Below the pieces are notes generated by a model. That model searched no databases and was not told the origin of the DNA. It was given only the letters and a program-made list of their open reading frames with translations. Made by a program: the position numbers and the translations under genes. Positions 21,601-32,100 of a stretch of DNA of 64,000 nt are shown here, piece after piece. Source of the DNA: Eudorina sp. 2006-703-Eu-15 (taxonomy: Eukaryota; Chlorophyta; Chlorophyceae; Chlamydomonadales; Volvocaceae); the NCBI GenBank assembly GCA_003117195.1, contig BDSI01000005.1:2154857-2218856 (forward strand). Direction: 5' to 3'. The first letter of the stretch is position 1; each line of letters starts with the position of its first letter.

Positions 21601-24600
21601 GTGCCGCGCCCTGCCTGAGCCGCCCCTCGCCCTCACTGCCTGCCCCACTCACGCCTTCTTGGGGCCGGCCTTGCTGTCCTCGCCCTCCTTCTTCTTGGGG
21701 GTGCGGGCGGGGCCTCCTGGGAGCCCGCGGCGTGGAGCAGGTGGGTGATGGGGAGCAGCTTGCCCAGCAGCGTCTGGGCCTGGTCGTTCCACTTGCCTGC
21801 GGAGGGATGCAGTTTCATGACGACAGGGGGCCCGAGTCAGGTGGTGTTAAGAGTCCAGGTAGGGTGACCAGATGAGTAGAAAAGGGGCACAAGACTGCCG
21901 TACACGCAAGCCTACTTGCCATACTAGCTTCTGATGCAAGATTTCGAGCTGACGGAATTGCCGTGCATGTTGACGCAAAGATACAACTACGGTGACCTTC
22001 GCCGATGCCCCTTGCCCCGCCCCGCCCCTCCCCCTTTTACCCCTGCCTCCCTCACCGTAGTAGATGCAGCGCCCCTCATCCATGATGGCCACGGCGTCAC
22101 ACCGGGGCATGAACTCGATCTGGTGAGTCACCAGCACCACCGCCTTGTCCGCGAACAGCCCCTTGATGGCGGCGTCGAAGATGTGGTGGGCGGTGTGGTG
22201 ATCCACCGCCGAGAGGGCGTTGTCCAGCAGCACCAGGTCGGCGGACGCGTAGGCGCAGCGGGCCAGGTTGACGCGCTGGCGCTGGCCGCCGCTGAAGTTG
22301 ACGCCGCGGATGCCCGCCTTGGACTGGTCGCCCTGGGGCAGGATCTGGAGGTCCATGGTCAGGGCGCACGCCTCGATGACCGACTCGTACTTGGCCTCGT
22401 CCCAGGCCTCCCCGAACAGGATGTTGTCGCGCACGGACAGGTTCTGCAGCCAGGGGTTCTGCGGCACGTAGGAGATGCGGCCGCCCACGGCCAGGCTGCC
22501 GTGCTCCTTGACCATGTTGCCCAGCAGCGCCTGCACGAGGGAGGACTTGCCGGAGCCGATGCGGCCCACCACCGCCACCACCTGGCCCGGCCGCACGTCG
22601 AAGCGGGGGATGTGCAGGTGCCAGTTGGGGTTGGAGGGGTGGTGGAACACGGCGTTCTCCTAAGGGGGGTGGCAAGGCAGGGTGGGCGGGGTGGGGCGTG
22701 GGGTTAAGGGGGGTAATGGTAATGTGGGGGAGCGCAACTGTGCACGCGGGTCGTCGGACGTGGGTCAGAGAGGGCATACACAAACATGGCACATTGACGA
22801 GTCAGGTGCGAGGTAAGGCACTCGTGCACGTACTTCCATCGGTACGGACATTCCAGACGGTCGTACCCCCCTCCCTGGCCCCAGCCACTTACGATGTGAG
22901 CCCCAGGCGCCGCGGTGTTGCCGCCGCCAGCAGCCGCCCCGGAGCTGCCCACGGGCACGTCCTCCAACAGATAGGCCTCCAGGCGCTGAAGGCTGGCGTT
23001 GGCCTCTGCGGGTACCGTACAGGGGGAAGGGCCAGATGGCACCGGAGTCTTGTCATATGTAACCAACGTGGGGCATGATACGCTATAACTGTTTCAAGAC
23101 AAACGCAAGGGTGCCCAAGCCCTGGCGTTAGGACGTGGCAGAATGCAACGAGCAGGCCCCCGTGCCCCATCGCTCTCCTCCCCACCGGCCCGCCACTGCC
23201 CCCAACCCACACCGGCCCCAACGCCGCTCACCCGACACGGCCCTCAGCGCCTTGGGCAGCACCACCAGCGGGAACCTCAGGATGTTGAACAGCGACAGCG
23301 TGGTGAAGGCCACACTGGACACCAGCCGGGCCTTGCTGAACTCGTAGTTGATGAAGATGACGAAGGCGGTCATGGGCGGCACGCAAAACACACACGCCAC
23401 GTTGATGACCTTCATAGCGGCGTTCCAGAAGCCCAGCCGCAGCTCCTCGCGGCGCACGGCGCTGATCTGCTCCTCGAAGAACCGCTCCCACGCGTAGTAC
23501 TTGACGAGCTTGATGGCGGGCAGCACCTCCTGCAGGATGGAGCTGCGCTGCGCCACGTGCGCCGCGTTTGCCAGCTTGATCTGGATGATCTTGTAGCCGA
23601 AAAAGTACTGCAGCGGCAGCACCAGCAGAATGACCCCCAGGCCCGGCAGCATGGAGTCGTTGGTGAGGTAGCCCAGCAGCGCCAAAATGGCGGCGGCCTC
23701 CAGGGGGGCGGTCCACAGGTAGTGCAGCTCCATGGCGCCATCGTACAGCTTCTGGATGTCGGACGACACGAAGTTGACGATGCTGGCGGCCTGGTCGGCG
23801 CGCACGGTGTGGAGGCGGAAGGCCTTGTTGGTCACGGCCTGCACCAGCGCCGCGCGGGTGCGGAGGCCAACTTGCATGCAAATGTAGCCCATGCGCTGAA
23901 GGGACAGGCCTGGAGGGGAGGGAACGAGGGAAGGAAGGGAGGGGCGGGGCGGGGAAGGGAGGGAGGGGCCGACGCGTTCAGGGTCAGGAGTGTGCGCGCG
24001 CTGGGACATACGGGCCAGTGCATGGCGGCAAGTTGCTAGACATACACACGCTTACGACAAGGCTTAAGACAGCCTCTGCGGACGCGTGGCGGCATGGGGC
24101 ACTCGCCACCTTTCCATCCCGGCCCCGCCCCGCCCCGCCCTACACCCGCCCCCGCTCCCTCGGTCTCCCCACCCGACCCGCCCCGACCCACCCAGGAACC
24201 AGGCGTCCAGGAAGAAACCCGCCATGAGGAACCAGCCGGCGATCGTGGTGGAGTAGAGGCGGCCGTCCTTGATGCCGTTGACGTGGGCGAGCAGGCTGAG
24301 GAGCCAAGTCGGGCGGGAGGGAGGGGGGAAGCGGAATGAGCACTCGGCCTGAGCCATACGAGGTGCCCTGGTCCCCCTAGCCCACTCGCCAGGATGACCA
24401 ACGCCAGACTGGCCCTAGAGGGTTGACGGACTTTCAACGTCCTGGTCGCGGCCCCCTCCCCCGACCCACAGCAATCCCCCACCCACCTGCGCACGAAGTA
24501 GAAGGCCCCCGCGATGACGAAGGTGGACCAGCCCATCTTGCACAGCCCCGCCACCATGTAGTACCAGCCGAAGCTCTTTCGGAGCGCGCGGAACAGGCTG

Positions 24601-24860
24601 GGCTTGCCGCCCCCGCCGGCCTCTGTGTCGGCCCCCTTGTCCTTGAGCCTCGTCTCCGCGGCCCAGTGGGCGGCGAACTTGCTGTAAGCTTGGTTGGCCA
24701 GGTTGTCCTCCGGCATGCCCATCTCCTGCGGATCCAGCTCAACACCCTTGCGGGCGGCGGACACGTGCTTGAACATCCAGCCGAAGCAGAACTTGTTGAA
24801 GAAGCCGCGGGTGGGGTCCCGCTGCCCGGAATCCCCGGGCGTTACGTCCTGCGCTCCCAT
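18641..24860 (-). pseudogene. ABCC/MRP-type transporter, copy 2, with two 1-bp frameshifts
   Basis: Exons (5' to 3'): 24860-24487, 24295-24192, 23909-23232, 23005-22893, 22659-22056, 21796-21653, 21445-20548, 20294-20173, 20002-19894, 19713-19340, 19129-18641. All splice sites and nine exon lengths equal copy 1. Exon 6 is 144 rather than 145 nt, with five Cs instead of six before AAGAAG at about 21,700. Exon 7 is 898 rather than 899 nt, with four Cs instead of five before GAGTCGG at about 21,390. The frame is therefore lost after NBD1 and not restored, leaving TMD1-NBD1 and an unrelated tail. TMD2 and NBD2 would be unread, although their codons show no decay. Either the copy is newly broken or these are consensus errors in homopolymers; the sequence cannot tell. 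One coding difference seen is Val to Ala before GGRISYVPQ. Confidence 0.85.
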
Positions 24861-25073
24861 CGTGTTCAGATGCTGAAGAATAGGATTTACACTGTAAGTA
24901 GTATGCTGAAAAGATGAGAGTTGAATATTTCGGCAGCACCTCCAGCAAGCTTGGAGGAAGTGCAGTCGGTGCAGGTGCAAGTAAATATCTACAGCGACTG
25001 AATCAGTCGACTGCGCATTCAGAAGAGGTGGACCTCAGTATTGCACCATGCAAAACATTATGCATGTTCTGGC

Positions 25074-25080
25074 TTTTATA
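25074..25080 (-). promoter_or_regulatory. TATA box of ABCC copy 2
   Basis: TATAAAA on the minus strand is placed as in copy 1. The promoter was duplicated with the gene. Confidence 0.5.
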
Positions 25081-25184
25081 GGCATTGTATGTAGGTGGCC
25101 ATGCAGTTGGTGCAGCATGTTGGAGTGGTAGACCGTCCGTACATGAGTCAGCCGTTGGAGTTGGTGGGGTAGGAAATCGAGCAA

Positions 25185-27604
25185 GATAGGAAATTGACCT
25201 AGAAAGGCCCAAACCTATACTACAATTCTGTAGATTTTATCTTTAGATTTTATCTTCAAACAGCGTAGCATGTTTGAAGCTGCATACTTAGCAAGGGCGC
25301 ATGACTTTGCCGTGAACATATCGCCGATTTCCTGGCCAAAGATGTGCAACATGAATATAACTGGAAAGTATTCGTCATCACGTTCGTTGGGCATGGTCGC
25401 ATGACGTGCAAATATATATACATCCCATGTGAGTGCGCGCAAGTACCGTAGCGTCAAGCTATGCTGCCACATGGGTATATCTGTCTCTTGGCATTACGAG
25501 CGCGTAAAGGGCGCGAAGGCATTCAGCCAGCGTCTTGTAGGCTCCGCGAGGCAGACCATCGCTGCAATAACGATTGACGAGAAGAGTCTCAGGCGTTCAA
25601 GACAATGCCTACTTCCTCGCCAAGCCTTGCACTCACATCGCGGTCGCGTGTATCAGCATGTCCCCGACAGATTTAGAAGGCAGCTCAGACGTCGACAGAC
25701 ATGCTGGTGTCGGTCGATCAAGCACAATCCTAAGCGGTAGCGGGTGCGTTTGAAGGGCAGGGAACGTCCCGCTGGCATGCAGCACGGGCCGACCGCCTAG
25801 TGCGGGTGACATCATGTGTCAAGGGGGGGCGCGGAAGGTGTTGGTCGCTGACCAACAGCGCGCACCTTTGCACCCGGTACCTCAACACACACTCGTGCCA
25901 GACCGTTAAGCGAAGGACTCGTTCTGGAAGGCCTGGCCCGGACGACTCCGTCGGATGACGTCGTCGCAGACAAAAATACAACGCACACATTTCCTGCGCC
26001 ACGCATCAATCGGAACACTTTGTTGGGGCGCGCACACGGTGTGCACAACCAGGACATCCTGTGGCCGCCGTTGCGACCACAGCCAGACAGCGCCCGAGGG
26101 GCAACAGCCAAGCAGTCTTGGGCTCCTCAGGTAGCCCTGCAGGCCCTGCAGGCACGTAGTTCTGTGGGCCAGCCTCATGAGAGACGGGCTCCGTCTGACG
26201 GACTGACGGACTGAACGACAGATGCACCTGACACGACAGGCCGGGGGGCCCATGCATGCAAGCGCGCACACATCGCACCCACTCACGCGCCTCCGCACCA
26301 ACATTACCGCACCGCACATACGGTCCTGGGCGCGACGCCGATGCGTTGTCGTTTGTCCTGCAGCCAAACTTGCCGTGTTCCCTCGGTTCCCTCTGTGCCA
26401 AGCCCCCTCACACCCATCCTCAGCGCGCCGTGCGGTTGCGGAACCGATAACATCTTCAGACAGTGCGAAAAGAATGAAACCAAAAACATGAGCTAACGGG
26501 GGTTTACGGCCAACCTGGATTGCACACGCGCAGCCATAGCGCGGCCCCAGACGCGCCGGGATGTGTTATCTGCCATGGAGAGGGCTGTGGCCAAAATTGT
26601 CTCACACAATCAGGGGCACTTCGGACTGCGTCCACCGAAGCGCAAAACCGCTCTCGAAAATGCAGGAGCGCACTGCACGGCGCTGCACTGCACATGCAAG
26701 TACCTGGCGGCGAGCACCTCCTGGCACCATCAAAAACCGCACAAAACGATAGAATTCCGCGAAAATCAGGAGAACACGGCATGTTTGTTCACCGTCGTCA
26801 ACGCGCGCTTGCGCCCGAAACTACGGCACGAGTCGCCAGAGACTACGACTCTTGTTGTCAAGAAGGGCGCTTGAACAGCGCCCCGCACTCTCAGCTGCCG
26901 CTCATCCGTTGGGAAGACAGGCAATCCGCTTGGCCGGGGCTGGGCTCTGTGAAAGCGCACCGACAGATCAGCATTCAAAAGAACGACTACCGTACACACA
27001 CTTTGGGCGGGTTCCACGCTAAACACATTAAACATTTCGAGTTCGGATCGGAAGCACTGGATCATTGAGCTCCTGCGCCACCAGCACGTGCATCTTGAGG
27101 AGCGCATGACACCGCCACGCGGTGCCGAGGGGCGTGGCAAACCCCTGGCCTCATCCGCTACAGCTACCACCCGCTCACCATGCATCCCATGAGGCGGCCA
27201 CTCCCTGTTGGGCGCGGATACGGACAACTGGCGGAGGCTTCTGCACCTACATCTACATCTGAATTCGCGACGAATTCTGCAGCCATAGCCATGAGGCCGT
27301 TTTGATCCATCCCCACGCGGTATCGTACAGGGAGGTCCCGCCCTCCCTAAACCCTGCCAACCCCCTCCAAGCCATGTCACACGCAGACGGCGCTGCAGCA
27401 CCTCATCAGCCGTAACGGTCGCCTCACCGACCAGGGAGCTCCGAAACCACCCGGCGAGGACGCCATCTATATGAAGTACGGTATCAGTGCACCCCGCCCC
27501 ACTCCACCCCAACCTAACCCCACACATCACGACACTTCAACGGGCCCACTCACCCCACCCTGTCCATTCCACGTCACAGGATACCGGACACTAACGGTCG
27601 CGCG
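25185..27604. other. Intergenic, no gene seen
   Basis: This is unique sequence between the 5' end of ABCC copy 2 and the 3' end of the phosphatase gene. It is AT-richer near 25,220-25,430. Short open frames on both strands have no recognisable motif. Confidence 0.45.
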
Positions 27605-29127
27605 TCACGGCGGCGTCACAATGGCCACCACTGCGGTGATGTCGTCCATCTTGCCACCTCGGGGGAACAGGCGAGTGAGCCAGGTGGCCTGACGGGGGAG
27701 GAGGGGTACGAGGGGTGCGCGGGTTAGTGGGACGCAAGGGCGTCACGCGACCAGGTCAGGGGATGGGATGGGGTCGGGACTAGTGTCATCTCGCTGCGAG
27801 CAGCCCTCCCCCTTGTGTGTCCAGCGACTCTACCTGCCCGTCCCTATCTACACACACCCCGCTCCTCCTCCCTCGCCCGGTTGCGCGGCCCCCCCTTCGT
27901 CGTCCTCACCGTGGGCTGGTTGGCCAGCTCCACCGCCCAGGGCGACCGGAAGGCCGGGTCCTGCGCGTGACGGAACGCGGCGCCCACCAGGCTGGCGGCC
28001 AGCTGCTGAGCCGCGGGCGCGGCGGCGGCGGCGGCGGCGGGCCCAGCCAGCCCCGGCGGGATGGCGGCGGCGGCCGCCGACACCAGCGACACCAACTCCT
28101 CGTCCCACATGTTGTCGAACAGACCGTCGGTGGCCAGCAGAACAACGTCGCCCGGCTCAAGCGCAAGCTGTGAAACAGGGTCGCAAAAACGATGTGGGGC
28201 AAGTCATCCTTTAAGACAAACGCAGAGACCAGATTTTTTCTTACTAACCCGGTCTCTCGTGTTTTATTTACATAAAACACGCTGTGCGCGGTGACCACCG
28301 CACATGGACACATAAAATATTCCGGCGGTAATAGAAGGCATAAATTTCAAACGAGTCACCCCACCTCACCGCCCCTGCCCCTCCTTCCCTGCCCCTCCTC
28401 CCCTGCCCGCCCCGCCCGCCCCGTCCCGCCCCGCCCCGCCCCGCCCCGCCCCGCCCCGCCTCGCCCCGCCCCGCCCCGCACCGCACCCGGTACATCTATT
28501 CCCTGCCCGCCCCGCCCCGCACCTGGTACATCTATTCCCTGCCCGCCCCGCCCCGCACCTGGTACATCTATTCCCTGCCCGCCCCGCCCCGCACCTGGTA
28601 CATCTATTCCCTGCCCGCCCCGCCCCGCACCTGGTACATCTATTCCCTGCCCGCCCGCCCCGCACCTGGTACATCTATTCCCTGCCCGCCCCGCCCCGCA
28701 CCTGGTACATCTATTCCCTGCCCGCCCCGCCCCGCACCTGGTACATCTATTCCCTGCCCGCCCCGCCCCGCACCTGGTACATCTATTCCCTGCCCGCCCC
28801 GCCCCCCCCCCCCCCCCCCCCCCGCACCTGGTACATCTATTCCCTGCCCGCCCCGCCCCGCACCTGGTACATCTATTCCCTGCCCGCCCCGCCCCGCACC
28901 TGGTACATCTATTCCCTGCCCGCCCCGCCCCGCACCTGGTACATCTATTCCCTGCCCGCCCCGCCCCGCACCTGGTACATCTATTCCCTGCCCGCCCCGC
29001 CCCGCACCTGGTACATCTATTCCCTGCCCGCCCCGCCCCGCACCTGGTACATCTATTCCCTGCCCGCCCCGCCCCGCACCTGGTACATCTATTCCCTGCC
29101 CGCCCCGCCCGCACCTGGTACATCTAT

Positions 29128-29182
<55 letters not shown>

Positions 29183-32100
29183 TGGTACATCTATTCCCTG
29201 CCCGCCCCGCCCCGCACCTGGTACATCTGCGCATCCTCCGCCGTGTCGGTCTCCGGCAGGTTATCCGGGTGCGCCATCTGGTACGGCATGTTGAACTGGT
29301 GCTCCTGCGCGCTGGTGGCCAGCACCAGGGAGCCGCGCCGCACCACCCGGCAGCCGCTGTCGCCCAGGTTGGCGATGGACAGCACCGCCTCACCCCCCGG
29401 GGACGAACCGGATGCGGAGGGGCCCTTGTTGTCGGTCAGCACCGCCACGCAGGCGGTGCAGCTGCCGATCGTACGAGTAGCGTCCTGAGCCACCGCAAGG
29501 AGCCGTCGGGGGTCTGCGAGTGGGGTGGACACAGACAGACCCGACCCAAAACAATCACAAGTTACTGGAAAATTCACAGCCTGACCACAAATTGAGGAAT
29601 AACTCGTGGTCAGCTTTACAGGCAGCTTGATGCCGAGGCCGAAATTCTAGAATGCCATGCACGGCGCGAATGCTGCGAAGGAACGCGATTCATCTGACTT
29701 GGGGCGAGCGGCAGCTTCCTTCAGCAGGGAGCCGACCGTGATGTGATGAACACGGCTGAACGCCGTGCTGCAATGACGGAGCATGCAGCCCCTTCCAGCG
29801 GCCCCTTCCCGTTGAAGGCTCCCTCCGTTCCCCGCTCACCTGCGCCCACGCTGCCGTCCGCCGCCGCCCTGGCCGCCGCCTCCATGACCTCCCGGCTGTA
29901 CTGCCCCGGGTCAACGTTGGCCTCCGCCCACCCGCCCACGCCGTCCGCAATGCCCAGCGCGCTGACGGCTCCTGGCGGCGCAGGTCGCGCAGCCCGAGTG
30001 GGTGGGCCCGAGGTCACGACACCGCCCGAGGGCGTCACCATGAAGTAGGCGTCCTCGGAGCCTTTCTCCGCCTTGGCCACGTGCGGCACGCCGTACGCCC
30101 CAACTGACAACTGCAACCGCCGAACCGATCCGGCGGTCGCAGCGCCCATGGGTGCCGCCGGCACGCCCGCGTTGCCCTGGCGGAAGGCCGCAACGTTGGA
30201 CGCCGCCACCGGCGGCGGGTTCGGGCCCCGCGGCACCGCCGGTGACCCGGCCGTCCTTGGGGCGGCGGCGCCGCCAATGGTCCGCTGCACCAGCGACTGC
30301 GCGATGGCGGCGATCTCCGCCCCCAGCTCCGCCTCAGAGAAGAAGGTGCCGCCGCTGTCGTTGGCCGGGGTTGAGGTGGCCCCGCCGGGACCCGCACCCG
30401 CACCCGCACCCGCACCCGGCCCTGGACCTGGACCCGTCAAAGGGCGGCCGCTGGCTGCGGGGGCGGCTTCATCCGCGGCGGACGCGGGCCGGCCCCACTC
30501 CGAGATGGGCGACGTCTTGAAGCCTGGTGGGTGGGAGGGCGGTGTGGGTTCGAGGGGCGGTTGGGGCACGTGGGCACGTGAACGGGGCATGACGGATCCT
30601 AAGCTGGCGCATGTCCTCCGGGTCGTCTAGCCCGCTAGGGTCCGCCCCAAGGTCTGTATTTGTTGGTATTTGTGCACACATAGCCAAGTGGGTTTGTCGA
30701 GTGCTGTCCGCAACGCTGCGACCGTGGCCGTTCGAGGGGCAGTCGTGGCGCCCGCCACGGCCTGCACAGCGGCACGCGGTGATCGATGTCGAAATGGACG
30801 TCTGGTGTGTCGTGCCAGTTGGGTGCTGGACGAGACGACGGTGCATCGCAACCGCCTGAAGGAGAGAAAACCCCCCTTTCCACCTGCAAACCCATCTCCT
30901 CCAATGCGACCTGCGACCACCACACAACCTTCGGCGCGTCTGCTTCCTTGCAACACACCACACAAAAACCTTTCGACTGTTTCTACTCGGCACATGATTG
31001 ACCCGCAGTGAAGAGGTCAGGCGCAGCCACGAATGAGATGTACAAAGAAACGTTGATAGCGAGGCCTGTGGTCTGGTGGGACGCACATGGGACACCCTGG
31101 CGGGAGACGTGACAGGGGGCACCCACCAGGCGGCTTCGACGGTGATGCAGCGCTCGCCGCCGAAGCAGCAGCGGCAGCGGCCCTGCGTGCCGCCTCGGCA
31201 GCGCCAGCCGCCGCCGCCATCGCCTGGGCCGCAGGAGATTGCGGGGCCTGGGCCTGGGCCATCGACGGCCGCTGTGCTGCAGACGCCGGCGGCTGCGGTG
31301 GCGGCGGGGCCTGCCACTGCGCAGCGGTCGGCGCCGCCGCAGCGGAAGCGGATGCAATGCTACCAGGAACCGCAGCTGTTGACGGGGACGGCCCGGCGGT
31401 AGTGCTGCTGCTGCTGCTGCTGTTACTGTTACTGCTGCCGGTCGGGCCAGCTCGCACAAAGTCGGGGAAATCGGCGGGTGTCGGCACCTTGATCGGCGTG
31501 AGGGGCTCCACGGCCGGCGGTGCAGCGGGTGCAGCCGCACGGCCGGTGGGAGCGGGTTGCGACGCGGCCGGCGGCGGCGGCGGCGGCGGTGGCGATGGCG
31601 GCACCGCCGCTGCGGGGCTCGGTGGGCTGGCCGTTGCGCGGCTGTCAGACGGCTTCGCGGTCGTCGGCTGGCTTGCGGTGGCGGCGGCTGCGGTAGCGGC
31701 TGAGGACGCGGGATCGTCGGCGCCTTGGCGACTGCCAGCACCGCCGGACGTGGCGCCGTCAGTGGATACCGCCGCGGGGGCTGAGGGGGCTGCAGGAGGG
31801 GCCGAGGCGGCCGCCGGACTTGGTATCCACACAGGCGCCGGCTCCGTCCAAGGGCTGGCCGTGCTTAAGGGCTCGCCGGCTTGCAGGGGGAAGGAGTTGG
31901 TGGCGTAGAAGGGTCCCGGCGGAACTGATCGGCGAGGCGCTTGGGGTTGAGGTCCAGCAGTGGCGGGTGCAGTGGCGGGTGCCTGTTGCGTTGGCTGCTG
32001 TTGCGGTGGCTGCTGTTGCGGTGGCTGGTGCTGCGGCGGCGAAGGCGACGGCTGCGGCGACGACGTCCGCGGCGGGTCCGGTGGCGTTACCAGCTGCGCG

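Larger units (their letters stand above)
18387..25184 (-). repeat. Right arm of the inverted duplication
   Basis: This is the reverse complement of 1,673-8,534. Exon identity is close to complete, while introns and the last about 150 bp near the spacer differ more. A short intron-1 segment present in the left arm (about 2,424-2,448) is altered and shorter here. Confidence 0.92.

Noticed and set aside
25429..27068. Several 80-180-codon frames between the transporter and the phosphatase
   Set aside because: No motif, no splice pattern, and overlapping frames on both strands.
28484..29220. Regularly spaced repeats resembling a CRISPR array
   Set aside because: The units are head-to-tail with no unique spacers, in a eukaryotic intron.
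28291..29595. 434-codon plus-strand frame rich in Pro and the [12 protein letters not shown] repeat
   Set aside because: It is a translation of the 36-bp minisatellite and the antisense of phosphatase exons.
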